Shown piece by piece: positions 11,095-24,170 of a DNA stretch of 64,000 nt (positions are counted from its first letter, which is position 1; each line of letters opens with the position of its first letter). The notes below the pieces were generated by a model. It searched no databases. It was not told the DNA's origin and saw nothing but the letters and a program-made list of their open reading frames with translations. A program made the position numbers and the translations under genes. The DNA lies in the NCBI RefSeq assembly GCF_002127325.2, contig NC_035437.2, positions 112,920,801-112,984,800 of the forward strand. Reading direction: 5' to 3'. Source of the stretch: Helianthus annuus. Its lineage: Eukaryota > Streptophyta > Magnoliopsida > Asterales > Asteraceae.

Positions 11095-13262
11095 ATCCCC
11101 GCTCGCAATATTCAGGGATCCGGTCCTGTTTTGGCCTCTAATGAAGAAATTCTAACTTTGTTTGGTAGTGTACAGGAACAGATGAGGCAACAGCAGGAGA
11201 CCAACCAAATGCTGATGAGAGAGATACAACTCTTGAAATCTAGCTCAAGAAGGCCCACTGAGGATACTGTCACTCCCTTGCAGCCTAGATCTTTGAACTT
11301 CAGTTCGGCAGTATATACTGAGGATAACAGGGGGAATATTGTGCCTATCCATTCCCAGAGTCATATTCCTGAGATACCCTCTTCGGTCAGGGTGTCAACT
11401 GTGAGAAATCCAGGATATGCTCCAGGATGCGCTCCAGGATATGACCTGAATCACCAAGCTGGTAACTTGTCTGTTAACACTAGTATCCCTGTTACTAATA
11501 ATCTTGGATCATTGCAGGATGCAGGTGTGACATCAACGATAACCAGAGAGCTTCAAAAGTTGAAGGATATGATATCAAGTGTGCCTGGGATAGTGCAGCC
11601 TATACCGGAAGTATCCCGGGATAGTCACAATATATCCCGCTTTGCTCACCCCATTTGTGATGCAGAAATCCCAAAGAGATTCCAGACTCCTAACATGAAG
11701 CTGTATGATGGGACGACGGATCCTGAGGAGCATATTGCCCAGTATAGGGAGAGGATGGAGATTAACCCTATCCCGCCAAAACTTAAGGAAGCATGCTTGT
11801 GCAAGGGCTTCGGCTCTACTCTAACAGGATCAACCTTGAAATGGCTTCTAAATGTTCCACCTTATTCAATTACATCATTTGCTCATTTAGTTAATTTTTT
11901 AATAGTCAGTTTTCTTGTAGTAGAAGCTTTGAAAAACTAACAAGTGACCTCTACAGGATAACACAGGGGCCTCAAGAATCCCTAAGGGATTATGTGAACA
12001 AATTCAGCAGGGAATCCTTGGATATCCCACACCTTGATGTTGCTACAGCAGTCCAAGCATTCAAGATAGGACTACAAAAGGATTCCCAGTTTTATCAGGA
12101 TCTTGTGATGAATCCTTGCAGGAACTTGGACGAAGCTCGAAACAGGGCCTTGAGATATATCAGGCTGGAAGATGATAAGAAAATGCAAGAGAGGATGAAT
12201 GCATCCTCAACATATGAACCAACTAGCAGGAAGTCAGAATCCTCATACAAACCATATCGTTCTAAGCCATATGACAGGAATGATAGCAAAAAAGTGAACG
12301 TTGTTGGAAATGAGGATCCTGAGGAGTATCCTAAATTGTCAGAATATTGTTTTTCTGTTAATGTACCTGAACTAATATATGCTATGCAGGGTTTGGGAGA
12401 TAAAGCAAGGTGGCCCTGGAAGAATCAACAAAAAGCTGATTGGAAGGATAAGTCCAAGTGGTGTGCCTTCCATGAGGATTTCAGACATGTTACTGAGGAT
12501 TGCATTGCTCCGAGGAAAGAAATAAGCTATCTCTTGATCAAAGGATATCTGAAGGACCTCCTAGGAAGAAAGAAGAATACGGGTCAGGATACTGAGAAGG
12601 ATCCTGAACGAGCAGCATCACCTCCTGCGAATGCCAAGATAATTAACTTCATTTCAGGAGGATCCGACATTTGCGGGACATCATATTCTGCGGCAAAAAG
12701 GCACGCGAAGGAGGCCAAGGCAGAGAGGGGAAACAAGCCAACCAGGATGTCAACCCTTACAACTGATAAAGTGATCACGTTCGATAGCGATGACAGGGAT
12801 ACTATCCAGGATCCTCACCATGATGCTTTGGTAATAACGTTATATGTTGCGCACCATTTTTTGCGCAGGATACTTGTGTATAATGGCAGCTCCGTCAACA
12901 TAATTCAGCTGGAAACCCTTAAGAGAATGAACATCCCCGAGATGGAGATCACTTCAAAGTCCACTGTACTTGTTGGGTTCAGTGGAGAGGCTAGGAATAC
13001 TGTGGGAGAAATAAAGTTGCCAGTATATGTTGAAGGAGTCAACTCAATGCAACGCTTCTGTCTCATGGATTCCTTATCCTGCTACAATATTATATTGGGT
13101 AGGCCATGGATCCATGATATGAAAGCTGTGCCGTCAACCTATCATCAGTGTATCAAGATCCCTACTCTTTGGGGGGTTGTCAAGGTGGAAAGTGATCAAC
13201 AGGAGGCAAAGGAATGTTACTCATCCTCGATGAAATCCTCAACCAAGCCCAATGCAGCATAG
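11095..13262 (+). pseudogene. Gag and protease of element C, with frameshift and dead protease site
   Basis: The frame is open from the junction to 11940. It continues after a frameshift near 11900 in the frame running through SFEKLTSDLYRITQGPQESL to 13262. The retrotransposon gag core is clear: KLYDGTTDPEEHIAQYRERM, GSTLKWL, then QGPQESLRDYVNKFSRESL. A Gln-rich N-terminal stretch precedes it. The protease fold follows, but its active site reads VYNGSSVNI (12876-12902), where Tat elements normally have an Asp before the Gly-Ser-Ser, so the catalytic Asp is replaced by Tyr. The stop at 13260-13262 falls inside the polyprotein. There is no real start here; the true N-terminus is beyond element B. 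Confidence 0.8.
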
Positions 13263-13263
13263 C

Positions 13264-14732
13264 AATTAAAGATACGAGCCCAAGATATCACGGAGGCTTT
13301 AGAACAGGATGTTAAGAAAATTATCCTGGACAGGGATAATCCAGATATCTCGGTGCTCGTAGGAACCAATATCCCTCAGGATATTAAGGATCAACTTACT
13401 AACTTCTTGAAATGCAGGATATCAACATTTGCATGGAAGCATGAGGATATGACAGGTATATCCAAAAATATTGTTACTCACAAGCTTGGAATTGACAGGT
13501 CGTTCAAGCCCGTTCAGCAAAAGAGAAGGAAGTTTGCTCCTGAATGAAATACTATTATCCAAGAGCAAGTTGAAAGATTGTTGAAGTCCAAGATGATCAG
13601 GGAGGTCAAATTTCCAAGGTGGCTAGCAAATGTGGTCGTGGTTCAAAAGAAGAATGGGAAATGGAGAGTTTGTGTGGATTATACAGACTTAAACAAAACA
13701 TGTCCTAAAGACCCATTCCCTCTACCTCATATAGACTCAATGGTGGATGCAACTGCCGGCCATGAGATGTTAACCTTCATGGATGCATCCTCAGGATTCC
13801 AGCAGATCCAAATGGAACCTTCAGACCAGGAGGATACTGCTTTTATGACATCAACATGTATTTATTGTTATACTGCTATGCCTTTTGGTTTAAAAAATGC
13901 AGGTGCAACATACCAAAGGCTGGTGAACATGATGTTTAAAGACAAACTGGGGGACACCATGGAGGTGTACAATGATGACATGGAAGTGAAATCTAAGAAG
14001 GCTGAGGATCAACTCCAGGATATTAAAGGAGCATTTGATATCCTGGATCAGTATAACATGAAGCTAAATCCTGCCAAGTGCCATTTTGGAGTGGGGGTAG
14101 GAAAGTTTTTAGGATACATGGTGACTAAAAGGGGGATAGAAGCAAGCCCGGAGCAGATTAAAGCTATTTTGGATATCAAGTCACCTTCAATTATGAAAGA
14201 TGTTCAAAGATTAAAGGGGCGAGTAGCAGCATTAAACAGATTTATATCAAGATCCTCGGAAAAATGTAAGGAATTCTACGATATCCTGAAGAAGAATAAG
14301 AGGTTCGAGTGGGGAGAAAAGCATGAAGCATCCCTACAGGAATTAAAGCAATATCTTTCAACCGCACCTCTATTAATGAAGCCAGAGGATGGTGAACCAT
14401 TATCCCTATATCTCGCAGTATCAGGGAATGCAGTAAGTTTTGTCCTTGTAAAGGATCATGAAGGTCAGCAGTATCATGTCTATTACGTTAGTAAAAGTTT
14501 ATTAGATGCTGAAACTAGATATTCACACTTAGAAAAAATGATATTAGCCCTAGTTATGGCGTCAACAAATCATAGACATTATTTTGAGACACATAGGATT
14601 CATGTTAAAAGTAATTATCCTGTTAAGAATGTGCTTAGGAAACCTGAGATGTCGGGGAGAATGGCTAAGTGGCCAGTAAAATTAAGTGCCTATGATCTAA
14701 TATATGAACCTAGAAATGCTATAAAGTCTTAG
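13264..14732 (+). pseudogene. Reverse transcriptase and first RNase H of element C
   Basis: This continues the polyprotein after the 13262 stop. A TGA near 13545 (FAPE*NTII, probably an Arg codon CGA to TGA) breaks it again. RT motifs are present: WRVCVDYTDLNKTCPKDPFP, FMDASSGFQQI, MPFGLKNAGATYQRLV and YNDDMEVKS, the last being the YxDD active-site block with an unusual Asn. The RNase H tether region (YVSKSLLDAETRYSHLEK) follows and ends at a TAG (14730-14732). The homologous codon in A encodes Gln (IKSQALADF). It cannot make a full enzyme. Confidence 0.82.
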
Positions 14733-16559
14733 GCTCTAGCAGAATTTGTGGCTGATTTCAGTAGTGATATTCAAAATGAAGTAGACCTAGAAGTGCAACA
14801 ACTCGGAGAAAATATAGAATCTTGGACACTATATACTGATGGTGCATCTAATGTAACAGGTGTAGGTTTGGGTATACAACTAAAATCGCCACAGGGGGAT
14901 ATATTACCCCAGGCCATTAGATGTGAGTTTCCTACCACTAATAATGAAGCAGAATATGAAGCTCTGATAGCAGGATTAGAATTAGCTAAAAATATGAATA
15001 TTAGATATTTACAAGTATATGTTGATTCCCTGTTGATTACTAACCATTTCAATGGATCTTATGCAGTAAAATGCGAAAAGTTAGCTGAATATCTTGAAAT
15101 TGTTAAAAAATTAGCAGGATATTTCGAAATTTTTATACTTGAACAGCTACTAAGAGAAAAGAATGTTGAAGCTGACGCTCTAGCAAACTTAGGATCTACT
15201 ATCAGGATACCGGAGGGAACTCAGATACCAATAGTACACATCTTGTATATTGCAATGGAACATTTCAAATCTCAGGATAAAGAAGTAGTATGTATCCAGG
15301 ATCCTGGTGATGGATATCCTGAGAAGGATCCTGAATCCTGGATGACTCCAATTGTGAAGTATCTTCAAGAAGGAGATATCCCAAAGGATGCAAATCCTAA
15401 GGCTTTTAGAATGAAGGTATCTCATTTTACTATTATAAATAATATTTTGTATAAGAAATCCCTTGCAGGTCCATACCTAAGGTGCTTGGAAGATCCTGAA
15501 ACCAAGGAGGTACTTCAGGATATACACGGAGGAGACTGTGGCAACCATACTGGGAGTAGATCTCTGTTCTCGAAGGTGCTGAGAACAGGATATTACTGGC
15601 CGACCATGAGAAAGGATGTCACGGAGTATGCTCAGAAATGCGATGCATGTCAAAGACACGGCAACATCCTGCATCAGCCTGCAGAACCATTATATCCTAT
15701 CGTATCCCCTTGGCCATTTATGAAATGGGGAATGGACATAGTGGGAAAACTTCCAAAGGCTCCAGGAGGAAAGGTTTTTATGCTGGCAATGACAGATTAT
15801 TTCTCCAAGTGGGTCGAAGCCGAGGCCTTTGTTCAAGTCAGGGATCAAGAAGTTGTATCCTTCATAAAGAGGAATATCCTGACCAGATTTGGGGTACCAG
15901 CTGAGATAGTTTGTGACAATGGCTCTCAATTCATCAGTAAAAGAACTACTGACTTTTGCAATAGTTGGGGAATTAAGATGATTTCGTCAACACCAGTGCA
16001 TCCTCAAGCAAATGGACAAGCAGAATCCTCGAACAAGATAATCGTCAACAATCTAAAGAAGAAGTTAGGTGCCAAAAAAGGAAAATGGGCAGAAGAACTA
16101 CCATTTTTCCTATGGGCTGATAGAACAACTGTGAAGAATGCTACTGGGCAAACCCCATTTTCTTTGGTATTTGGGGCAGAAGTAGTGATCCCAGCAGAAA
16201 TGGTGATACCAACAGCTAGATCAAGCCTACAGGATCCTGAATCAAATCCTGAAATCTTATGTCAAGAACTGGATACTATTGATGAGACAAGAGATGCAGC
16301 AAAGCTAAGGATGGCGGCATATCAACAGAGGATATCCAGAGCATATAACAAGAATATAAGGACTAGAAGGTTCCAAGTCTTAAGGAAAGCTTTTCAGAAT
16401 ACTACGAATCCTGCTGATGGAAAGTTGGCTCCAAAGTGGGAAGGACCCTATGAGATTGAATCGGAATCCGGAAAAGGAGCATACCAACTTAAGAATATGG
16501 AGGGGGATATACTACCAAGATCCTGGAATGCTATACATCTCAAAGCCTATTTCAAGTGA
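14733..16559 (+). pseudogene. Archaeal-type RNase H and integrase of element C
   Basis: This is one continuous frame of about 608 codons. The second RNase H keeps its acidic set (YTDGASN, NNEAEYEAL, YVDSLL, EADALANLG). The integrase keeps the HHCC knuckle (GDCGNHTG ... CDACQRHGN) and the D, D, E core ([25 protein letters not shown]). The C-terminal module has an in-frame 12-bp deletion: RRFQVLRKAFQ stands where A has RKFQVGDMVLRKAFQ. This copy shows that the two domains are one frame in the intact family, so the frame break near 955 in A is a lesion. Confidence 0.85.
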
Positions 16560-16999
16560 GTTTAGAATTTAATTTCTAACTCAAGATGGCATGAATTCTG
16601 TCTCTTTTAAATATAATTTATTTTATTTGAACCCAATACTAACTTAAGCATCGGAGGGTTGTTAGCCAAGCTAACACCCACCTTAGTTTAAGGTTGTTTT
16701 GCAGAATATGCTTCGGGATATAGCTCCAGGATTCACACTCAGGATACTTCGAAAGATTAGAGGATTGGCCCCCTCTCTCACGTTTAAGGGATCCTGATCC
16801 CTTCACAGGTTTAAAGGTATTTACCTTTCTCACGAATTGGGTTTAAACACCCTACCTGGAGCACAAGTTATCCAGGGATAGTTCAAGGTGGCGGGACCAG
16901 TTCATGTAAAAGTGTCTGACAATTTCGTTACTGTTGGTTATACCCTGGATCCTTAAGGTATATGAGGATTGATCACCCTCTCTTGCGAAAGGGTATTTT
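16560..16999. other. Non-coding 3' region of element C, left of insertion D
   Basis: No coding region is supported. The sequence includes blocks such as GGTTTAAAGGTATTTACC that continue in style after the D insertion (30232 onward, GGTTTAAAGGTTTTCACC). Joining 16999/17004 to 30232 restores a continuous spacer. Confidence 0.55.
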
Positions 17000-17004
17000 C
17001 ATAC
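17000..17004. repeat. Target site duplication of element D, left copy
   Basis: CATAC immediately precedes the LTR. The identical pentamer follows the right LTR at 30227-30231. Five bp is the usual size for LTR retrotransposons. Confidence 0.9.
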
Positions 17005-20000
17005 TGTCACACCCTGACTTTTGCGGAAGCGTGATTATTGGTGTGACTTCTTAATACCATTGCATATGATCATAACAACACTATATGATAAAACCAGTAG
17101 ATGTACATCCATTAATTTAAGTTTAAAAGTAGTACAACATAATTGTCTGAAATGACGAGACCAAATTCAAGTTACAAACCATAACGTTTTTAAGGAGTTC
17201 AAAAAGACTCAACAAAAGATTTTAAAACAACCTCGAGTTTAGGACCACGTATCTCGTCCAGGATTAAGATACGCCTCCTAAGCCCTAATGACTTGGATGA
17301 CATCTTTATTCACAACGCAGCTTAAAAACTCCAACGCCCGCCAGATCCATTTACTAATTCCCTGAAATACATGTAGTTTGAAAAATCAACAAAAGTTGAG
17401 CGAGTTCATGTGTAAGTGAGTATGTATAAACCTTTGTAAAAATGTCTGTATATATGAAAATCCCTGGTATGTAGCAATAAGGAAAAACCATCATTGGGTT
17501 GCAAAGCCAATGATAAGTGTGAAGTGATGCAGGAAGACTCAACCCTAGCGGATTTGTGCGTCGGGCACTTAGTCAACTCATGGTCCACTCAGCGGACTCA
17601 GGAGTGGGGCTCGCTACACCCAAATAGATCTATCACTAATGTCCCTCGGTCCTACAACGAGGATTAATGGCCTTAAGTGTCATGCCCACCACTCACATGT
17701 TCGCGTAATAGAAACCCTCCTTAAGCTAACCATACCATGTAAATAAATGCCTGTAATGTCTGTAAATGTCTGTAAATGTATGTAACATGTAATTCACCCC
17801 CGAGGTGTAAAACTGAAAATAGTTAAGAGAAAAGGGGGACATGAACTCACAATATTGCGTCTTCGGTACTCGTAACCCAAATCTCCTCAGCGAACACGAC
17901 TACCTACAATGGTCTAACGTCTATTAGACGAACGGGTCGTGCCTTGTCTTAGTATTGATTAGTGCCTTTGAGTTACGTTTAAAGTGTCTTTAATATTTAG
18001 TAATAATACTTCTCATGCTTGTGTATTCGTATTTCCTTCCCAAGGATGAGATATTTTACATGTGTCTGTTCATATTGGGATTTTATATTTAAGTCCCATT
18101 TTAGAGAATACATATATTTAACCATGTTCGTGTATGAAACCAACCCCCAATATTCCGTATTTTGTTATAAAAATTATGGCGAGTTTTATGCTTGAAAAAC
18201 TTAGTCTAGAATATACTAGTAACGCTTGTCCCGAAAATATTTACTAAGTGTTAGGATTTTTGGAAAATTTCGCCATAGTATCTTTTGTAAATAGAGGTGT
18301 CCATGCTTTAATAGCATATCATTTTCTTTTTCATATACCCCGTAGTTCATTTTCAATAACCAAACCGACATATAGACATACAAAGCATTACTTACTTTAT
18401 TTCAGCTTAATCACCCAAAGCTGGACTGTTTTCGAGGATTTTTATAAAATAGTTAACCTTTTCCAAATATTCCCAAATTTTTAAAGAATGACTCATACGA
18501 TCCAAATTTTATTGTGTAAACATATCAGGGTCCATTTCGTCACCAATATTTTATAGAAATTCATTTACCCAACTGCAATCAGATTTGTTACTTTCTGATT
18601 GCAGTTTACATAATAATTCACTAAAAATTAACCGTAAGTCCGATTGATGAAATTCCAGTTGGAGGGTCGTCCTGACAACGATGTCCATCTACTGTAAAAA
18701 TTACATGAGTCGGTTTCACTTAGGTTTCAGGTTATGACTTCGAAAACAACACACTTTTTCTGCAGCAAAAATGCAGCTTGGGCTGCTGTCCAGAAATAGT
18801 CTTTTAAAAATAGTAAACGGTCTCGAAAAATTACGATTCCAGTGCCATTTGTTTAGTTATTGCAAAATACTCATTTTAGCCTTCAAAAAATCCGTTTTTC
18901 GATTCAAAATGATCCCGTTACAGCCTGTTGAAGTTGGCTGGAAATCCAACTCAGCAAGCTGTTTACATTGTAGAAGTGACTAAAAACGCGTCAACGATTG
19001 TTCTAACAACGGGTTTATCGAGAAATCAATGATCAAACAACATGCATACTTATACCAAAATAATACAACCAGATTTTATCATTACATAAGTTTGTGTTTA
19101 GGTTCCTTGTTCACTTTCTCTTTGTGTTCTTATTTTAAGCTTCATACAATAATGTTTCGAACAATCAACGTAGAAATGATTCATGAGCTAGATCTAAGAC
19201 TTACTACTAGCACAAGGGCTAGGGATGAACTTGTGAACAAGAAATGATGGTGAAAGAGGTGATGATAATATTAGCACAAAGCTTCCTTGAAGTTCTTTCA
19301 ACTTGCTACCTTCATGAACCACCTTCAAGGCTTGAATGGAGTTTGAGTATGATGAGGATGAAGATGATTAAGTGGTGGTGATGGTGAATTCAGCCATGGG
19401 GGACCGAAAATGAGAGAGAGAGAGCAAGTGAGAGAGTGTAGGATCTTTGAAGTGATGATACTCTTCTACTTGTAATGATGTCAAATTTCTTGGCACTTGT
19501 AGCAATCAAAGGAGGTCCAATCACATTAAAAAGGAATATTTAGTTGGGATTTAGTGATGATTATGGGTGGGTCCCATATGTGGGCCGAAATTTGTGAGGG
19601 GGGGGGGGTAAAATGTAAATTTTTATTATAAATAGGTGATTATTTAGAAGGTTTAGGGTATTTTCTAAAGTAGTAAGTGTATGGCATATTTTATAGTGTG
19701 TGGGGATTCTTGAGACCATAATTAGTGAAAAATAATAAAGTAATGCTCTTGACAAAATTTTGGTGTCCCGGGTATTGTCCGGTTGTTCGGTTAAGTATCG
19801 TTCCGTTAAAGTGTTAAATTGTACCGCATAGCGTCTTTTGTGCATCTTTTTGTAACGAAATTAATTCCAACACTTAGGAAAGTGTCCAGGACCATTTAGT
19901 TAATACTCTGTATAATATGAGTGTGTTGAAAGCTGAATTATTACAGAAATAGCAGAATTCTGTATTTAAAATGAGTTTTAGGCACTTTCCGGCACTCAAA

Positions 20001-20352
20001 CTATCACCTAGTGACATAGTCTTATGGTCCTCACTTCCCTACACTCCATACTGGTATAGTGTTTTATCCCTGGCCCATACTAGCCTAAAAATAGTATCTG
20101 TCTAAGTGCTGGCATTGTCAGCATGTGTCTGAGTTATTCGCTCACTGTACTAACTGTGCTTTGTGCATCAGGTTTGTCACTAAGAGTCTGTATGAAATAA
20201 TTGAAGTGACTGTATGTAAAGAATGCACATGTATGTATATAACATAAATCAGTAAGCAGTTTAAAGCGTCAGATGTAATCAAGCACAGTCATTAAGCACA
20301 TAATTAGAGTTAATTAATTTGTACAGCACTTGCAATTGTGAGGGTTGTCACA
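17005..20352 (-). repeat. 3' LTR of element D (left in the window)
   Basis: It runs from TGTCACACCC to GTTGTCACA as written on the plus strand. It includes a run of 11 G (about 19598-19608) and a GA-rich stretch (19411-19437). Short ORFs inside it (for example 18248-18484 and 19029-19247) recur in the other LTR only because the LTRs are copies. They have no recognisable protein features. Confidence 0.92.
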
Positions 20353-20375
20353 TTCTCCCCCCGTTAAGAAAATTT
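20353..20375 (-). promoter_or_regulatory. Polypurine tract of element D
   Basis: On the minus strand the bases before the LTR read TTCTTAACGGGGGGAGAA. Upstream of that stands TTTCGAGGACGAAATTTTC, which resembles the end of pol/PPT seen in many plant gypsy elements. Confidence 0.8.
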
Positions 20376-22466
20376 CGTCCTCGAAATTTGTACTACCTTA
20401 ACTCCTTAGGGTTTCATTATGCATGTATGTATATGAATAGTACCAAGGTAGATAATCACCCCGAATCAAACCTTATTCACATCCAGTGAGTCCAAGAATA
20501 TATAACAACACGAATCCAATGGTTAAAAGGTATGTGCTTTTAGCATTTAATGTCAAAGGCATAAGTCGTATTGACGTGTAGTCTAGTGTAATCCAGTTAC
20601 AGGGGTTCCACAAAAGAGGAGTCTTGTCCATTAGGATACTTAGATAGTCGGTCACAATTTTTTTTTTTGCCAACGAGTTTTCGCAACCGTAGCATCCGCT
20701 ATATGAACTCAAAATCAATAACTCAAAAGTAGTAGCAAAGTGATCTGTAAATCTCCCGACTAAGTGAACGGAAAAGGTTTAGTGTGTTGGCACTCTTAAG
20801 TTTTGTAGGTACACCGAATAGAATACAAGCGAATTTTTGGTGTATCACGATCTTGATTCGTAGTTGCATCAGAAATGTTTAAATGACAAGTCAACAAAAG
20901 TATATGTAGTTTTGGGTGAAACAGTTGACCATGATTAGCACAAGATAATGACACCGTAGGGCGTCGAAATGACGAGATTCAATAATAGTGGTGACTGAAC
21001 AAGTTTACCGTGCCTGAAAGCAAATGAAAGTGTACAAAGACAACCCGAAGGTTTGATTTACACAATGTCGTAAAGTTTCCAGTTGAACAAAGAATATCAA
21101 AGAGCCACTGTTTTTGATCGAAGGTGAAAAAGTATTAAATACCACAAGGTATTCGATTAGTCAATGAAAGTATCGTCAAGAGGTACATTGGCCTTATGAA
21201 ATGAATCTATGTACCATTGCCTTAACACACAACTGTGTTGAGACTGCTTTAATCATGATAAACAAAACGGATTTAGTGCAAGTCAGTAAATAATCAAATC
21301 CGTGTATGAGGTGCGTAACGAACTTAGCGCAAGCTTCAATTCTGTGAAAATAGCACCTCAAGGGGTCGAAGTCAATCAAACGATTTAGTGGAGTCGTAGA
21401 CCAACCGAATCTACTACGACTCGTAATGAAAGGACTTTTGCAAGAATATTTGAATATGATGCTCCCAATACATCATATTGCGTCTCAAATCAAACGTGTG
21501 AAATGGATAAGTTCAAACAATTGAACCAATGGTTCTGGCGTAATCCGACAATAAACGTATGTATTAATAAGGGAAATCTCAGCATTGTAACAACGATGAA
21601 TTATGAACGTAACTTGAACGAAAGCAATTTCAAGGAAGTGTGTTAACTTGGTAACAAAAGAGTCAACAATAACAATAATGTAAGCCATTTGAATCACAAC
21701 CCAGTGATTAGGTTTAGCAACATAATATTCGAACTTCAATGAAGCGCTTGAAATGAAACCGCACGCGTAGCAAAAGGTGCATGCGTAATATGTGAGTTTT
21801 CAAGTAATGACACAATGAGTGTTTGCTAAAATGGAGAAACGACCAAATATTCGAAGCAAAAGAGTGTTCGCTCTCAGCGAAGAAAATCAACGTGATGCAA
21901 CTACTTTAAGGGGAGTAGAGATGCAAACATCTACTCGGCTAGAAGCAAAAGTGAAGATTTTAACGAAAGAATCCCGGGTACTTTCTGTTTTGCTAACTGA
22001 AATGGCATATATGACAGGTTAATGTGTTAGATTGAGTTAACAGATATGGTGTCTAATTAACAACCTTTACAAGTTTGGACCTGGGTTTCTAAGGGTCCTA
22101 AGCATATGTTTTCTAGACCCTCAAGGTTTCGTATTCTATGTAACTCGGTTTTGTGCATTGGGTAGGAAACACCATCTTGTGTGCGTCTAAAATAAGTTGT
22201 CGTCCCACGATTTCCCCGGTATACTATCTTCTTGAATTTATCGCTAACGACACTCGATCGTCGATCAGTCGTACAATAGCAGTCGGATCCTCACAGTTAG
22301 TTAAATAAGAAATTCGTAAATTCTCAGCAAGAGTTACTGACTCTTGTGGATTAGCTCGTTCGGCTCTTGATAGTTGATGCCTATTTGAAAATTACGTCCT
22401 CCTTCTTGGCGAGCAGAATTTGGGTTACCCAACACGGAATTTTTGGTCTGTTATCTTCCTTCTTTA
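20376..22466 (-). other. Interior of element D where pol would be expected
   Basis: About 2.1 kb lies between the RT remnant and the polypurine tract. I find no RT core, RNase H or integrase motif on either strand. Only short ORFs under 90 codons occur. A complete gypsy pol would need roughly 3 kb more than is present. Confidence 0.6.
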
Positions 22467-22853
22467 TCAGCGTCTGAGGTTGCACTGCCAATTCTTGCAT
22501 CTCCGAAGGTGTAAGTCGCTAAAGGTGCATCGACTACAGGCGCGAAGCCTGGAATCAAATCGATGCGAAGATTCGTCTTGTCGTTGAGGGGGTAATTCTG
22601 GCAAGTCTTGAGGGTAGACTTCATGATATTTCTTTATCACAGGAATATCTTTGAGTTTTGGTTCTTCGGCTCCCTTGTCCCCGACATGAGCCAAGAAAAC
22701 AACACATCCTTTACGCAATAACTTTTGTGCCTCCCCGCAATTAATAATTTGTAGGGGCGTATCCTGCTTCATGAACCACGGTCGTTTCTTCGCTTTCCAT
22801 TGTGATGCGGTTATCAATCTCCGCTCGAACACTCGGCAGCTGATCCATCCCAA
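22467..22853 (-). pseudogene. Remnant of protease/RT start, element D
   Basis: The minus-strand frame contains LKDIPVIKKYHEVYPQDLPELPPQR, the linker just before the RT of chromovirus-like gypsy elements (usual form: EIPVVRDYPEVFPEDLPGLPP). It then drifts out of frame. The RT fingers and palm do not follow. The upstream CVVFLAHVGDKG stretch corresponds to the end of the protease region. This marks the 3' limit of recognisable pol in D. Confidence 0.65.
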
Positions 22854-22919
22854 TTATCTTGCCGTTTCTGGTCACTGTGTTGGCTTCCACTAGCTTCACC
22901 TAGCTAGTTCCATCGAATG

Positions 22920-24170
22920 CAAGTTATCTAACTTATGTGCTACCCTATCAAGTACACTCTCGAACTCTAGAGATGCGAAACCAAAAATTTGCAACAGTAT
23001 TTGGCAACACAGATGCATAACGTTGAGTGATATTGGACGTACTGATATCCATGCTTGGATTCCTGGTGTGCTCCCCTAGCTCTGCTACTGAGCTTTTATC
23101 CTCGTGCCTGATTCTTCTTAGGGCAGTATCTTTTGAAATGCTTCTTGCTCCCACAGTTAAGACAACCTTCAGTACGTTTTTATCTGTCACTTGTCCTGCC
23201 TGGATAATCGTCACTGTCGTTGTTCCCTTCGTGATTCTTGCTTCCTTCTTAGCCTCCATCCTTACTTTCAGTATCTTGCCTACAAGTTTCCTTAGGATGC
23301 CCTCTCTTGCCACAATTGTCACATTTCCCATATTTACATCGCCCGACATGATAGCGTAGACAATTGTCACACTTAGGGAGAATACCCATGTAGTCCTTTC
23401 CCTTTTTGGCCTTTTTCTTGTTACTTGCCTGAGTAATCTTCTTGGAATTTGCGATCTTTCTCTTATTATCCCCAGATGACTCTATAGGAGTCTCCTTTTT
23501 CTCGTCCGTAGTGGAAAATTTTTCCTAGTCTAATCGCTTCTTCAGTGAGCGCCACGCTTGTGTTGATAGCCTCAGTGATCGTTGAAGGTTTAGATGTTGT
23601 TACCAGGCTTAGAATCTGAGGTGCCAATCCCCCTATGAAACGTTCAATCTTCCTAGGTTCCGGTTCCACCAAACGCAAAGCAACTTGTGATAATTCACCA
23701 AATCTCTGCACATATTCGGCTATCTTTGGACCTTCCATTTTCAAGTTCCACAATTCCGTCTCCAACCTCTGGACTTCTGCCCTCGAGCAATATCTTTTTC
23801 GCATTAGTTCTTTTAGTTCGTCCCACGTCAAAGCATTCGCAGCAGTCTCGCCCATTGTTTGAACCTGAAGGTTCCACCATGAAAGAGCCCCATCTACAAA
23901 TAGTCCGGCTATGTACGTGACCTGGTTCCCTGGGGCACATTTGCTCAATCTTAAGACAGAATCCGTTTTCTCAACCCAGCGTACGAAGGCTAAGGCACCC
24001 CCAGTGCCATCAAATTCCCGAGGTTTGTGGTCTAAGAACTGCTGGTAGGTGTAGCCTTCGTTGTGTTCAGAGCGAAGGGCCTCGAGCTGTGCAATGGCCC
24101 GTGAGATGCGCACTTGTAGTTCTGCCGCTGGCGGAAGGTTGTTGGCATTGACGTTCCCTTGTGCTGACAT
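22920..24170 (-). pseudogene. Gag of element D, with zinc knuckles and a degenerate protease site
   Basis: The ATG at 24170 opens a clear gypsy gag: LAFVRWVEKTDSVLRL, GALSWWNLQV, LTWDELKELMRKRYCS, LETELWNLKMEG, FIGGLAPQI. It runs in frame to 23466 and then through frameshifts. Further on, in shifted frames, CCHC knuckles are visible: CDNCGKRGHPKETC near 23290-23330 and CLNCGSKKHFKRYC near 23120-23170. The protease active-site region reads YASVLPNTVANF near 23000, where a D-T/S-G triad is expected. Gag packages the RNA and builds the particle. This copy is damaged, so particles would have to come from an intact relative. Confidence 0.75.

Noticed and set aside
18248..19247. ORFs of 70-80 codons repeated at 28126-29116
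   Set aside because: They recur only because both lie in the two LTRs of element D. No domain or codon-bias support; lengths change with small indels.
22016..22466. Search for RT core, RNase H or integrase in D beyond the RT remnant
   Set aside because: No YxDD, no DDE set and no zinc domain was found on either strand, so no pol call was made.
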